Assembly: GCF_026230105.1 (NCBI RefSeq)
Contig: NC_079480.1
Location: 26,268,488 to 26,332,487, forward strand
Length of the DNA: 64,000 bases
Origin: Diorhabda sublineata
Taxonomy: Eukaryota > Arthropoda > Insecta > Coleoptera > Chrysomelidae
Direction of reading: 5' to 3'
Shown: in pieces, positions 11,203 through 22,899 of the stretch
Position numbering within the stretch: the stretch's first letter is position 1
How the letters are laid out: every line of letters starts with the position of its first letter
The notes under the pieces: generated by a model
The model's input: only the letters and a program-made list of their open reading frames with translations
What the model was told of the DNA's origin: nothing
Databases searched by the model: none
Made by a program: the position numbers and the translations under genes

Positions 11203-11929
11203 CGAGGTCTGGCTATTAAATAACGAGACAGGTAGGGTGAAAAACGAGTGTTGGGTATCTAAATATCTTGTCTATGAACGTCCCAAAACACATTTCCGTC
11301 ATTATTATAGTATTTGTCCAGTAAAGGTTTGAAACGAACGTGTTTTTTTATAAATTGTTGCAAGAGGCCTATGGGACAATTTTCTATCGTTCGCGTGTTT
11401 TTGAGTGATGTAAGCGCTTTAGTGAGTGCCGAGAGAGCACTGAACATGACCAGCGGCCAAGTCCCTCCGTGACTGTTTCAACACCGGAAACAGTGACCAA
11501 AATCAACCAAATTGTGCATGCAGATCGTCGAATGAGCATCCAGATGATTGCCGAGGCTGTAAATGCCGATGAAGAAACGGTTAGAAAAATTTTACACAAG
11601 GAATTACACATGACAAAAGTCTGTGCGAAGTTGGTGCCAAAAAATCTGACTCCTGACAAAAAGCTCTTGAACCAACGTGTCTACTCAGATTTCCAGGTTA
11701 GTAAAAGATCTGCTTGAAAAGGGACCCGATTTGAGTCGATAGAACTGCAGAGCTACTATATGCACTTACCAAAGGAGACTTCCAGCATTGCTTTTATCAA
11801 TGGAAAAACGTATGGAAAGGTGTGTGGCGAGGGAAGGGGAGTATATTGGAAAATATTCGAATGTAGAATAATTTTAATAATAATATAAATTTTTCCTAAC
11901 CAGGCTAGTTTTCTAATAGCCAGACCTTG
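11203..11929 (+). mobile_element. 727-bp mariner deletion derivative with both TIRs
   Basis: TA target duplication at 11201-11202 and 11930-11931. Left TIR CGAGGTCTGGCTATTAAATA and right TIR, read inward, CAAGGTCTGGCTATTAGAAA agree over most of about 28 bp. Length is a bit over half that of a full mariner (about 1.3 kb), the central catalytic coding having been lost. The TIR relates it to the ends at 2013 and 50596. Confidence 0.92.
11330..11880 (+). pseudogene. Mariner transposase, centre deleted
   Basis: Broken frames before 11469 carry RVFE and KRFSE-like N-terminal motifs. The open frame 11469-11717 reads TVTKINQIVHADRRMSIQMI, AEAVNADEETVRKILHKEL and HMTKVCAKLVPKNLTPDKK, the second helix-turn-helix and the KVCAKxVPxxLTPxQK border typical of mariner. 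Coding then jumps, after a large deletion, to DFQHCFYQWKNVWKGVW (about 11775-11830), the C-terminal DFQHCFxQWKxRMERC block. All three catalytic aspartates are absent. The TIRs could in principle still be bound by a related transposase; that is inference. Confidence 0.9.
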
Positions 11930-11931
11930 TA

Positions 11932-13599
11932 TATGTAATAGGAAGAAACAATAAACGTGAATGATTCAAACCCACATATTCAATTTGCTGTTTAACTTTA
12001 ATGATTAATGAAATGAGTGATAACAACTAAAACTTTTATAATGGTAGATTAAGTATTATAACTTGCAGCTCGTGCAGCAAACTGAACTTACATTCGCTTA
12101 TACTTCAACATTCTATTTGGTTTGCTATCATAAGTTTTATCCAGATGATTATTCAATTTATAAAAGTTATTTCAAAAAACATTGGACCAAGTGACGTTTT
12201 TGACTGGACTAGAACGGATATGTCTACGTTACTCTGCACTGAAATACAGTGAAGTACAGTCCGTGCTATTTCCTATTGTTTGGGTGCGGAATCCGTATAT
12301 GTTCACACTCTCGATTGATAATCGGCGGCCACGGTCAAAACACGTGTCAATAGAAAGGAAATGAAGAAAAAAATATTGGGTGCAGCTAATGGCAACGAGT
12401 CTTAGGATAGAGGATGTCGAACAGGTGACCCAATAATCAAAGTTGGATGAAAAACTTAATTCTTATATATTAAAAAAAAAAACTGGAATTGATATGAGGC
12501 TAAGGCCACCGTAAAACGTGAGTCAATACAAAAATGAAAAATTCATTTTTAGAAGCAGCATATCTCTGCAAGACTTCGGTCTCGTTCAAGATACGTTCGT
12601 TGCCAATTCGGCTAGGCGATTGATTTAGTCAACACTTGATGTCTCGCTTGGATTCGTGCAAAAGTTTAAAAAGTTTAGAAGAATGAAAATATGCTAGTTT
12701 TTCTTGAAAAGTGTTACCAGGTATGTCGAAGATTAGATTAATCGCATACCGTTAGGAAGTTGAGATGGTTTCAAAAGAAATGTAATTCTGAATTCTCAAG
12801 AATCCCTTGGATCAGGCGGATGATGAAGAAATATTGTTTTATTGAGGAAATTGTTCGAAGGATGAACAATGTCGTGAATGAAAGTGTACCTGTATTATTT
12901 ATTTTTAATGCCACGAGAGAGGTGCATATGCACATGGTGTAGTCGTCATACACACAATCTTGAGGGAAATATTTATATATTAACAGAATTGAAAAGTTTT
13001 AGAGTTATCTTCTGATGTCCATAAATACATTCAACGATAAACTGGCTATAATATTAATGAGTTAATCTACCAAAATAAACCTACTGCCGACACAACAAAT
13101 GTAAACAGCGCCATACTAATTTATTGGCCAGCGGGATCCGATACGATTTGTTTCCAGGCTTAGAGGGTCTGGTTCGATTTTTGTCAAGTGTGTGTAGCTT
13201 TATATAAAATTTTCTGTCGTTGATACTCGATGCCCGTCAAGTGGGAATGAGCTCTTAGACTGGTAAAACCATTTATCGATTAGTTAATCAATTTTTACAA
13301 AAACTTTAACCTTTTTAGAAAGCTGTACAATATTTTTCTCAATGATTTGATATTGAATACATGATATTGGACATATTGCATAGTAGATTTTTCATATAGA
13401 ATTGAGTGTATTGTTATGTATCGTCAATTCAAAGGTTAGTATGAACTGTTTCATTGACAGAAACTTCAAAATTGTAATTACATGAATATTCTGGAAATGG
13501 GGATATTGAACAAGCGAAAGAATTTTTGTCTATTATCTCAGTTCAACGTGCCTCGACGCGCTGGTCATTGATACACAAAAACAATCATAAGATACATAA
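11932..13599. other. Intergenic, nothing recognised
   Basis: Small frames at 12182-12364 and 12760-12942 show no family motif. No repeats seen. Confidence 0.45.
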
Positions 13600-14325
13600 G
13601 CTAAATAAAGGACTGTTACAAAATCTACTACAATACAGCTTGGTGTCTTTAAGAAACTCCACGATTTTGCTCATTTCCGTCGGGAAAGTTAAGTGTCTCC
13701 TTGAGGTTGGTTTTCATATCAAACTGTTGATATACGGTAGTGTATTCTCTACAGTCGGTGAGGATGTGCTTAACAGTCACAGGAACTTGACAACTTTGAC
13801 AGACAGGACGACTTTCTGACGACATCAAATAGCCGTGAGTAAGTTTCGTGTGGTTGGTACGAAGTCTTTTTATTGTCACAGCTTCTCTCCTATTCAAAAA
13901 GTTTAGGGAAAGGTGAAAAGTAGATGGGTGGATGTTATGTAATGCTGCAGCACTCTTGCTCCATGTATCGCGCCAAGATTTTTGAATGAGTTGTTTGAAG
14001 TTAGTTTTCAGATAATTGGCCAGCTGAACTGGGATTTCAGGTTGATTCTTTGTGGCTTCTTTGGCATGGCGATCTGCAGATTCGTTTCCAGCAATTCCAA
14101 TGTGCGATGGAAGCTAGATGAAAGTGACTGTTGTATCAAGAGCAATGAGAGTTTGGTAGATCTCATGAACGTTTTGGACTATTGGATGGTCGGTGAATAT
14201 GGTTGTGATTGACTGTATGGACGAAAGAGAGTCAGTATATATGGCGATATGTTTATGGGGAGGAGAAATATATTTGGAAGCTTGAAGGATACTGTATAGT
14301 TCACCAGTGTAAATATTACACTAAG
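13600..14325 (-). pseudogene. Non-LTR retrotransposon RNase H and C-terminus
   Basis: Minus-strand frames give YTGELYSILQA, then HIAIYTDSLSSIQSI (about 14210-14260), WLPSHIGIAGNESADRHAKE-like text with one stop (about 14050-14110), and at 13649-13897 NRREAVTIKRLRTNHTKLTH, SRPVCQSCQVPVTVKHIL and TDCREYTTVYQQF. This is the RNase H domain with the YTDSxSS and GIxGNExAD motifs, followed by the C-x-x-C...H...C tail usual for I/Tad/Outcast-type non-LTR elements. No reverse transcriptase is attached. Frameshifts and stops mark it as dead. Confidence 0.85.
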
Positions 14326-14329
14326 AATT

Positions 14330-17119
14330 TCAAAGGGTCTGAAAATATAGAAATTAGTGGTACAAGTAGCAGATGAATATATACTATGAGTCGTTTTCTT
14401 ATTCAAACTTCAGCAAAACGTCATATTACTTGTTAAGTTTTCATATCATCTTAATGCTATGCATGAACTCTGAGTGGCATTATTTTTATTAACATTAAAT
14501 TTACAATCAATTACAATATTTGTGAATAAAAAGTTAATAGTATGACATTCCAAATTTTGACATGTGGGATATTTTCATTTGATATAAAGGAGTAGAAAGT
14601 ATCTCCAAACATTCAAAATATAGAAAGGGTCCAAATATTTTATCATATATTTCATCAGAAAAATGTCGATCGGTATCAGATTTTCCAGTTATCTTTATGA
14701 ATTTTCAGCGTCAAAGCTACCATCAAAAACGACATTTTATCGATTATTTAAAGGAAATCGAGAATCTTGGTATGAATCGAAAATGAGGGTGATATCCGCT
14801 GGAAAGAAAACTTTTACTAATTTATTCGGAATTATCTTTGGAAATTGCTTCTACTCTCACATGAGGGAATTGGTTTAAAATACTAGTATTCTCTGCCGAA
14901 AAATTTTATACCGCTTTTCCATATTCATTTTCATTCGAAATGGAAATCGAGAACACATATACTTGTTGATTGTGAAAGAATTATCATAAATTCTCTTTCT
15001 TACTTTCCCAATGTTATTTTTAGAGAAAGGCTATCAGACGAAAGATCTTATTGTTTTAGTCATTCGTTTTGAGTGGTTTACCGTAGTTTGTGTGATTTTA
15101 AAAAAAATTTCCACTGAATTAAATCATTTTTGGCACCTTTATTTATATAAATTCATAATTTTTTGATGAAGTTTTGCATATTATTTGTTATTAAAATGTA
15201 TTTGTATTAATTTAATTATCTTCCATGAGATTAAATCGGAAAATACGGTAAATAAATTTCAAAACAGCAATTACTTAAAATGGAGATGAAACAAGCAGTA
15301 AAAAGTTTGAACGTTTTCCAGATTTTCAATCTGCTAGTCTTGAAGTCGTTTTTGAAATGTCTCCATTGCAATGCTTTCCGATAGAATACATTTAAATCAA
15401 CAAATTTTTGCTAAAAATGAGTTTAAGAAAAACTTATACAATAATTTCATTAATAAATAAGCTTTATACTATGAAAAATTAATATATAATTGAGTTTTCA
15501 AAGGAACAAAATTAATTTAATCAGAAACAGATCCTGCCAAAGGTGTGTGAAAAGAAAAATAAATTAGAATATATCCAATAGCAATTGCTAGTAAAACGAA
15601 ATAGTCTGAAGTACCTCAAAATAAATATAAAACAAACGGATAGTCTTCCACAGACTTGGATCAGAAGACTTTATAATCAACAAATCTGTTAACAGAAACG
15701 ATTCCTCAAAAATTAACTATAAGACCCTTCAATCCAAGTTGAAAACTTCTGTCTAATTTACTATAATTATAATGATAATGTTTATTCGAAAACAATATAT
15801 ATATAAGTATAAGTTTTAATATAGAAGTTATAATATTTGATTATGAAAGGGTATGGTAAATGACATTGAAGATAAGTATAATATTGAGTCGGGGTTGAAT
15901 AAACTTGGAATTCTATAGTAACAAAAATGTCCATAAGTACTTACATTTGGTATAGTTTTCTTATATTTATCTTTCAATTATACACATAATACTTCCCTGT
16001 AAAAATATTTTCCTTTTCAGCTTGGTTTTGTAGTAAATTCGTCCTGAAATTCATTAAGATTTCTAAAGTATTTTACTTAATAATTCCAAGCAACTATTGA
16101 AACTATAAAAACAAATAAAAAATTTAATTTTAGGTATTACAAGCAAGAATGTAGCAAATCCTTCAAGGAAATAATTGCTATTTTGGACTTTTTCTTTTGG
16201 TGAAATGAGTCTATTGCTCGAAAATTTGCATTTATGTTCATTAAATAGAATTTCTGTTTAATGTAAACAACTGTAACAGCTTAAGGAGATCGTAGAAAAG
16301 CTAATACGTGCTATGAAGCTTGATACTTATTAGTATTAAGAATATAAATTGAACCCTAAGATTTCTTACATTGTATTCTTAGCTACCCTTTGGAAATATT
16401 ATCGACCGTCTTTTTAGTATACTATTGAAGATTGAACGATGTTTTCTTTTTGAGAGGTAAATATAGATTTCGTGCAATAGTCAATATTCTCAAAGAAGAA
16501 ATTGTGCTGAAAGAAAAATTCGCGGAAAATGCAAATATTGCAGACAGGAGAGGAATTTTTCATTGATTATATTCAGCTGTAGAGAAATTGCCAACTCTGG
16601 GGAATATTAAAAGTAAAAATGTTCAAGATAAAAAATATACTGACAATGAAACATTTTCCGTGAAATATGTATTTCTGACTTACTAAAGATTATTTGGAAA
16701 AAAGTTACCGGAAGGAGCTCAAAAAATACTTTCAGTTCATGAAATCAGTATCAGATACAGACTATATGAAGAGAAGATTTCTGTGGTTTGAAATGAATTT
16801 GATAATAGTTTTGTGAAAAGGAACGATCAGCATTCCAATTTTCACATAGTAAAAATTTATAAAGTCCTACTGTGAAAATCGTTAATATTTCTAAATGGCA
16901 ACAATGTCATTTTAATAGCTATTTCTATATTACCTGTTGTACATAAATATTAGATTTAATTTTGCAGCTTTAAGGAAACTGAATTAGATTTCTTTGCTAA
17001 CAACGGACACACCTCAGAAAGGTTAGAAATCAACGCTGGTATTTCCCAGGAATATATCTTGTCACTTACTCTCTCTTCTGTACATCTACAATCTACTCAA
17101 TAAAACTGTGGGATGGCAC
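14330..17119. other. Intergenic, nothing recognised
   Basis: Very AT-rich 2.8 kb. The 71-codon plus-strand frame at 14663-14878 has a plausible look (SKLPSKTTFYRLFKGN) but no family I recognise. No inverted or tandem repeats seen. Confidence 0.4.
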
Positions 17120-17790
17120 ACGTAATTAGATAATGGCTACAAGATTTTTCTTTTCTAACCGATATAACTGAAAAGTTGATTGGCTTAAGCTTGCAGCTTC
17201 AAGGCAAATATAAGAAAATCGGTCGAATGATTTCAGATGTAACATCACAACTGTGGGAAAAGAATATAACCCAGTTTGAATACAAGCAATTTCCTAGTCT
17301 GAAGCAGATCGTTGAAATCCTCCACAACACCCCAGCAATAATCAAGAATACGTGGAAATTCTTTCAGACATAAGACAACAATTTGATAAAAGATTCGAAG
17401 ATTTTAAAAGCATATTGATTGTGGCACAATTCGTTGATTCTCCCTTTGTAGATTTTTCAGCTGGTGTTGTAAAACATTTTGGTGGAGATCAGGCTGCCGT
17501 TGAAATATAAGTTGTTGATTCTCAGAATGACCTAAAATCCCTCTCTGCCACTGAAAATGTCTAGCCTCTGGTTCCCAAAGAAAAGTATCCGATTGAAAAC
17601 TATGTTCAGTTCTACATACTACTACATACTACATCTCATGAAAAAACAAATATAGAAACAGACTGACTGATGAACATTTGGGCAACTACATCAAAATGGC
17701 GGCTACAGCATACCCTCCAAACTTCAAGAAAATAGTTGATGGACAAAAAGAGTTCCATTCACACCATTGAAATGAACATTTAAACTTTTT
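17120..17790 (+). pseudogene. hAT transposase C-terminal relic (Buster/SPIN-like)
   Basis: Plus-strand frames read FLTDITEKLIGLSLQLQGK, KKIGRMISDVTSQL (17150-17260), YVEILSDIRQQFDKRFEDF and VAQFVDSPFVDFSAG (about 17340-17470). After stops follow DEHLGNYIKMAATAYPPNF and KKIVDGQKEFHSHH (17670-17766). These match the hAT transposases often annotated as ZBED5/GTF2IRD2-like: LTDITxKLNxLNLxLQGK, QxFxxRFxDFK and the C-terminal LTDEHL dimerisation block. The N-terminal BED finger and the catalytic RNase H region are not seen. Two in-frame stops and shifts. The right TIR follows at 17930-17960. Confidence 0.85.
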
Positions 17791-17921
17791 TGTTACACTT
17801 CGTATATATTCTGATGTATACGAGAAATAAATGTTCGTTTTTAATAAACTGGTTTAAATTCCATTTTGTGTACTTCCTTTGGCCCAATATTCCTAAGTAG
17901 CTCACTAAAAGGTTTATAAAT

Positions 17922-17960
17922 GCCAGGATGGCTCACTAACTCAAAAGTTTGGCGACCACT
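17922..17960. mobile_element. hAT right terminal inverted repeat
   Basis: Read on the minus strand, CAGTGGTCGCCAAACTTTTG followed by AGTTAGTGAGCCATCCTGG is a standard hAT terminus. It sits about 170 bp beyond the hAT coding relic, where the element's 3' end should be. The matching left end was not found. Confidence 0.75.
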
Positions 17961-18034
17961 GGCTTATTCAGTAACATGAAAAATGATTGAAACAGTTCTA
18001 AGATAAAATCAGTAGATTTTTTCTTCAAGTTCGG

Positions 18035-18579
18035 TCGTAGCTACTGGTTACTTCATGTATCCTTTAGTAATGGGTTTTGTGGTTTATTACCTTATTTCAT
18101 GTGGCCAGAACACATAGCAAAGCGTGGGAGCGACGAAATAGCATATGTTATTTTAAAATATATTGATCATACTGCCCCTCAAACAGAAGAACTGATAATT
18201 TTTACTGACAACTATGGGGATATAACAAAAACTGGACGGTAATCTGTTTATGGGTACAGCTGATACGCGAAAAAACATTTAAAGTCATTGAACATCGATT
18301 TATTTTGCCTGGGCATGAACTCTTACTATCCGATAGGGATTTTCCCACTTATGAGAATAAAATATCTGAAACAAGTATGCTCACCAAAAGAGTGGCATAA
18401 CGCTGTTATAGAATCAAAAATGAAAAATCCGATCGAAGTAATACCAATGACACAGGCAAATTTTTATTGCTTTAGGGATATAAAAAATGCAAACAGAAAA
18501 TATAACAGACAACAAAATAAAATGTGAATTTCAGCAAAATTCGGAGCTTTCGATTTGAGGTAGAGCATCCTAATACTAT
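18035..18579 (+). pseudogene. DUF7869-like RNase H-fold transposase, 5' part
   Basis: Plus-strand frames read YFMWPEHIAKRGSDEIAYVI and KYIDHTAPQTEELIIFTDN (about 18090-18210), then the 18288-18527 frame with PKEWHNAVIESKMKNPIEVI and TQANFYCFRDIKNANRK. The IRSFRFEVEHPNT block ends at the insertion. The pattern RGSxEIxxCIxKYI...LIxFSDxCGGQN...WxxxIxxxKKxNPFxVxxM...IRxxRFxxxHP is that of a large family of uncharacterised insect proteins, thought to be transposase-derived and often carrying a DUF7869-type label (recalled, not checked). Here the SDxCGGQN motif is changed to TDNYGD. It continues after the retrotransposon at 19258. Confidence 0.75.
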
Positions 18580-19243
18580 CTTCTTCTTCTTCCTGCTGTA
18601 TATAGGCATCATTGCCTGTTTTTCTTCACGTCATTGCCTCTGCTCAGTCACCTGGGAGGATGTCACTCCATCTTTTCCTATGTTTTCCAAGGCTTCTTTC
18701 TATCCAGTACCCAGTCATTGATGTTATCTAGCCCGTATGTTCGTCTTATGTTTTCACTCCTTTCTCTGTCCATCAGTGTTCTTCCCGCTATTCTTCGAAC
18801 TATTTTCATTTCTGTAGTCTCCAATATCCGTTTCGTTTTAGAGGTCTCAGGTCGGGTCTCTGCTGCATAAGATAATATAGGTCTAATTGCGGTCTTATAT
18901 ATGCGGGCTTTTGCTTCAGTTCGAATGTATTTATTTCGCCAGATTGTGTCATTTAGGTATGCTGCTGCTCTTGAGGCTCTTGTAGCTTGGTTTCTTACTT
19001 CCGTCTCCACGTCCCCGTGTCCAGATATTTCGATTCCCAGATATTTAAACTTCATTTTCTAGTGTATTATTTTGTTATCCACCACAAGCTTACATCTGAT
19101 CAGTGTCTTGGAAGTAACCATTGATTTTGTCTTTGTCGCTGATATTATCATATTGAACTTTTTTGCTGTTTTGTTAAATTGGTACAGTAGCCTTTGCAGG
19201 TCGTCCTCGTTCTCCGCCAACACTACCGCATCGTCTGCAAGCA
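18580..19243 (-). pseudogene. 5'-truncated non-LTR retrotransposon with 14-bp target duplication
   Basis: Flanked by CATCCTAATACTAT at 18566-18579 and 19244-19257. Minus-strand coding starts inside the reverse transcriptase active site (LADDAVVLAENEDDLQRLLY, 19059-19244) and continues with FKYLGIEISGHGDVETEV, NDTIWRNKYIRTEAKARIYK and RSENIRRTYGLDNINDWV (18678-19055). This is the thumb and C-terminus of an RTE/CR1-like family. The 3' end at 18580 is a short (GAA)n-type tail on the minus strand. Truncation at the 5' end with a simple-repeat tail and a target duplication is the hallmark of target-primed reverse transcription. One frameshift separates the two frames. Confidence 0.93.
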
Positions 19244-19257
19244 CATCCTAATACTAT

Positions 19258-19550
19258 GTTTATAAAAATAACCTGAATAAGCCTTTCAAGTCAGTAAATT
19301 TAGGAAAACGAGATGTTCAAATGGCAAGTTGTCCAACATTTAAAAAACTTCTGCTTAAATATTCAGCCTTAGTTAAAATAAATCCGTATACACTGAAATA
19401 TGTTCAATTGGAGGTCACCGACATATTATACAAAGATAATACAGAACCATGGATTTCAACGATGACCAAGGAAAATAGTTTTGTTCAGTTAAGTTTGTGT
19501 GATATTAAGAGAATAATTATTTATATTATAACAGAGCCTAACTATTAGGT
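19258..19550 (+). pseudogene. DUF7869-like transposase, 3' part
   Basis: Continues the 18035-18579 pseudogene after the insertion. A frame giving NKPFKSVNLGKRDVQMAS joins the 19321-19548 frame with CPTFKKLLLKYSALVKINPY and QLEVTDILYKDN. The family normally has YQxVxLxKR...RP...FxxLxxLYxxxxxIxxxKxxDLxxLLxFIP at this point; the final PPIxHxFY block is degraded. One small frameshift beyond the duplicated target separates it from the 5' part. Confidence 0.7.
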
Positions 19551-19559
19551 TAGAAATGG

Positions 19560-20004
19560 CAATAAGAGTTATATTTTCGATTTCCAAAATTAAATATTTC
19601 TACAAAGTTGAATAAACAGAATTAATTTCACAAGAGAATTAACTACAATCCATTGATTTATTATTTACCACAATCCTATATATAATAAAATAAATGCTGA
19701 CATTCATTTATGTAATTTGATACTTAAGTGTTTTAATTTTTAGAAGGTTCTGGAATTTTCTTTCATGTAACTTAAGTCACATTTTTTGATGATGATGATG
19801 ATGATGATTGATAATTACGATTTCAGAATTTGCTTAAAATGTAAAATTTTAGATATGTGACTTAATGACTTGTTATCATCTTCTTCCAAGCCCCTCAATA
19901 TGCGCAAGTTATCCACGTTTGCTCACTTTGGACTATTCGATTGAAGACGTTCCTGGACTTATTGACGCGGTTTAAGTAAAATGATTCGGATTTTTATCAT
20001 CAAT
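19560..20004. other. Intergenic with short (GAT)n
   Basis: A (GAT) microsatellite at about 19785-19808; otherwise nothing recognised. Confidence 0.6.
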
Positions 20005-20195
20005 TCATAAATGTAGAAATGAAACCTGGTTCCACCACTACACGCCTGAAGCTCAAAAACCAGTCAACAAAGTGAATTGCGAAAATGGCAATGACAGTTT
20101 CATCAGAGGGAAAAATCAAGGCAACGGTTTTTCAGGATTTTAATGAGATGGATACTCATCCACCCTTCAAAAAGATAAAACAATCACAGTAAGGT
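20005..20195 (+). pseudogene. Mariner transposase catalytic scrap
   Basis: Plus-strand frames give NETWFHHYTPEAQKPVN (about 20015-20070) and, shifted, MTVSSEGKIKATVFQDFNEM (20100-20155). They match the first catalytic block DETWxHHYTPExK and the following SAGKxxATVFWD block of mariner transposases. The catalytic D is changed to N (DETW to NETW) and W to Q. Nothing of the rest is visible. Confidence 0.75.
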
Positions 20196-21110
20196 ATTAT
20201 GCATTATTCCTTGAAAAGTTAAAGAATTAAATTGCAATATACGACCGCAAAAATAGAATTCTTTTCCATTAGGACAACGTACCTACTTACATTTCGTTAT
20301 GACTAAAACATGGTTGACAAGCTACCGTTATTAAAGTTGGAAACGTCGTCGTTTTCATGTACTGATAAAATTACGTGTATAGTTTTTATTCTCAGTATAT
20401 TATCCTATTTCAACAAAGATATTTTGAGAAAAACCGTCATTATGTCCACCTAAATCAACTTAAATGCTTCCGAGAAAAATGTATTCAACATTCATGATAC
20501 AAAACACGAATAAATTTCACATTTTCATAAAATGTCCACATTTTTCAAAAGATAAGTTGAATTCTATTTATAGAATTTTAAAACAAACCATAAAGTTATA
20601 TTTTATTCTTGTTCCCTTCTACCTCATATTCTCGTCCAATTTTCCAGAAGCAGGGTAGCCAATGTTTTCCACTTCAATACGAACATAGATAAAATGTAAA
20701 TTGTAAACAGCGACGACCACCGACCTATGAATAAGCCGGCTATAAGCTGGCAATTTGTATTTTTCATTTGATGTAACACATAACTTTCAGTTTAACGGAT
20801 CAAGATTCCAATAAGCCGTAGTATAAGCAGGACAGTCTCCCTTACAACTCCGAATATTTCACATTCTGGGCTTAGTATCGTGGATGTAAATAACGTTTTT
20901 GTGTCAAAAAATAACTTTTTTGTTTACTTGCGCCCGATTTTTATTATAATTTAAGTTAGAAGGAAATAAAAAAATGATTTTACTTCATCTTTTGTTGGTG
21001 TAAAAAGTTTCCACGGCTTGTTTGACCGTGTTTCTTGCATAAAAACTTAGATTATATGTAGACATTCATTATACATTTAGATCTCTTTGCATTCGTTGAA
21101 TATCTAAGAG
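20196..21110. other. Intergenic, nothing recognised
   Basis: AT-rich; no supported feature. Confidence 0.45.
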
Positions 21111-21251
21111 CAGGGGTGCTCAAACTTGAACTGCTGGCGATCTACCTCAATATTTTTAGACTACTTACGATCGACTCTGAGAGGCTGCAAGTATGTGTGA
21201 TGCAGGGTTGTCGTACATACACGATACACCCTACCTACCTAGGTAGGGTGT
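21111..21251 (+). mobile_element. hAT-type left end
   Basis: CAGGGGTGCTCAAACTTGAA is followed by GCTGGCGATCTACCTC, the start of many Charlie/Buster-type hAT elements. No transposase or partner end was found nearby. A hairpin with 10-bp arms ACACCCTACC and GGTAGGGTGT lies at 21226-21251, perhaps subterminal to this end. Confidence 0.6.
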
Positions 21252-22899
21252 ACCGTAGCATATATAGATATTAGCTTTCTGCACAATATAGGTACATTAT
21301 TTTAGTCAAGGCTTGGGTTAGGTTTAGTTAGATTCTTCTCTACAATATCAATGAAAAAACTCATAGTTATTCAAAATTGCGAGTTTATTGGTTGTTACAA
21401 AACAAAAGAGTTGCATATGGTGTTAAACCTAACTAAAACTAACTAACTAAAAATAAAAGGCGATACATCCCTTGAATTTGTTGATTCTCATAGAGGGCGC
21501 TAGTTACACGGTTTGTATCAAGTAGTATTGAATATATCTTTTTTAAGGTTAGATTTATCAATTATAATTTCAAGTGAATTTACACATCATTCAATTTTAA
21601 ACTAAAAAGGTACTTTTGGTAAAACTAAATCCTGTGTACCGTTTTCGATATATTATGAAAATTATGACTAGTATACTTTTGCTAATCGAATCCAAGATCT
21701 ATTCAGAACATTTATTTAAAATCAACTTGAATATTCATTCTAATACCTGGTGATTACCATTTAATTTGAGGAATGATTAGTATGTGATGATCTCAAAATG
21801 GTTATGTTGAAGTGGTTATCACGAAGAACGATATATCTTTTTGAAAACGAATATCAAAAACTTTTTGGACGATATTGGAAGTGCCTTTATATATTTGAAT
21901 GGGAATTATATTGGACAGTAGATGAAAATACAAGCTTTCAATTTTAAAATGTCCTGCTTTTTAATTTCAGATCGGTGCTCTTTTAAAAACCATAGCTGTT
22001 AATGTCCATATTTCTTTTTACTTTACTATTTGCAATTCGTAGCTCCTGAATACTAATTTGCAGGTAGTAAGTCGAGGCGAAATATCTACGAATTATATTA
22101 TTATCCTTCGTAGGATTATACGAAATTGAATTGGAGTGTGGCACGTAATAAGGGTTGTAACTAATAATTTGAAATATCGTAGTTTCCATACCGACTTTCG
22201 TTCCAAGCTGAACACGATTGACAAATATATCCACATAATATCATAAGCAATCAAGAGAACGTGTGAACATGTATCGAGAAACATACGCCGTATTAATTTG
22301 TGAAAATTAATTAAATTCAATACAACGTCACTTCGTTGTACGATACGACTATAGAATAGATAATCCTACGCGAAGAAATCAATATATCAGCACGTTGCCT
22401 GGAATAAATCGTTAAACGACATATAAAACAAGGGCATTAAATTTGTTTCATTAAGCAATTCTAATTTTATTACATTCGGTATCAATTTAAACACTATCTA
22501 CAATTTAACATAAAATATTTTTCATACAATCATTTCCATAACTTATGTGGAGATGGAAAATCGCTCGAATATGTTTTTCAATTTTCGACAAATTATGTAC
22601 AATATTTTTCCCACAATCTCCTCAATGCGCTTTCGTAGTGTTTTTAGTTTCCGAAACTTTTGTAATTTGTCCAAAAACTATTTGGTCTCATTTTCTTAGA
22701 AATTCTTTCTAGATAAATCACTAATAAGTTTTCAGATAAAGAAGAATTGATTTCTTTTGCTTTTCCTAATGTTTTGAAATGATTTTTTTAAATATACAGC
22801 ACTTATACAATCCACTCTATAAGCACAGTAAAAAATAAATTGTCTATAAGTCACTAAAATCATGATCCATCCATTGAAGGTACTCTGAGAGTATTTATT
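21252..22899. other. Intergenic, nothing recognised
   Basis: AT-rich; overlapping minus-strand frames at 21983-22320 show no family motif. Confidence 0.45.
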
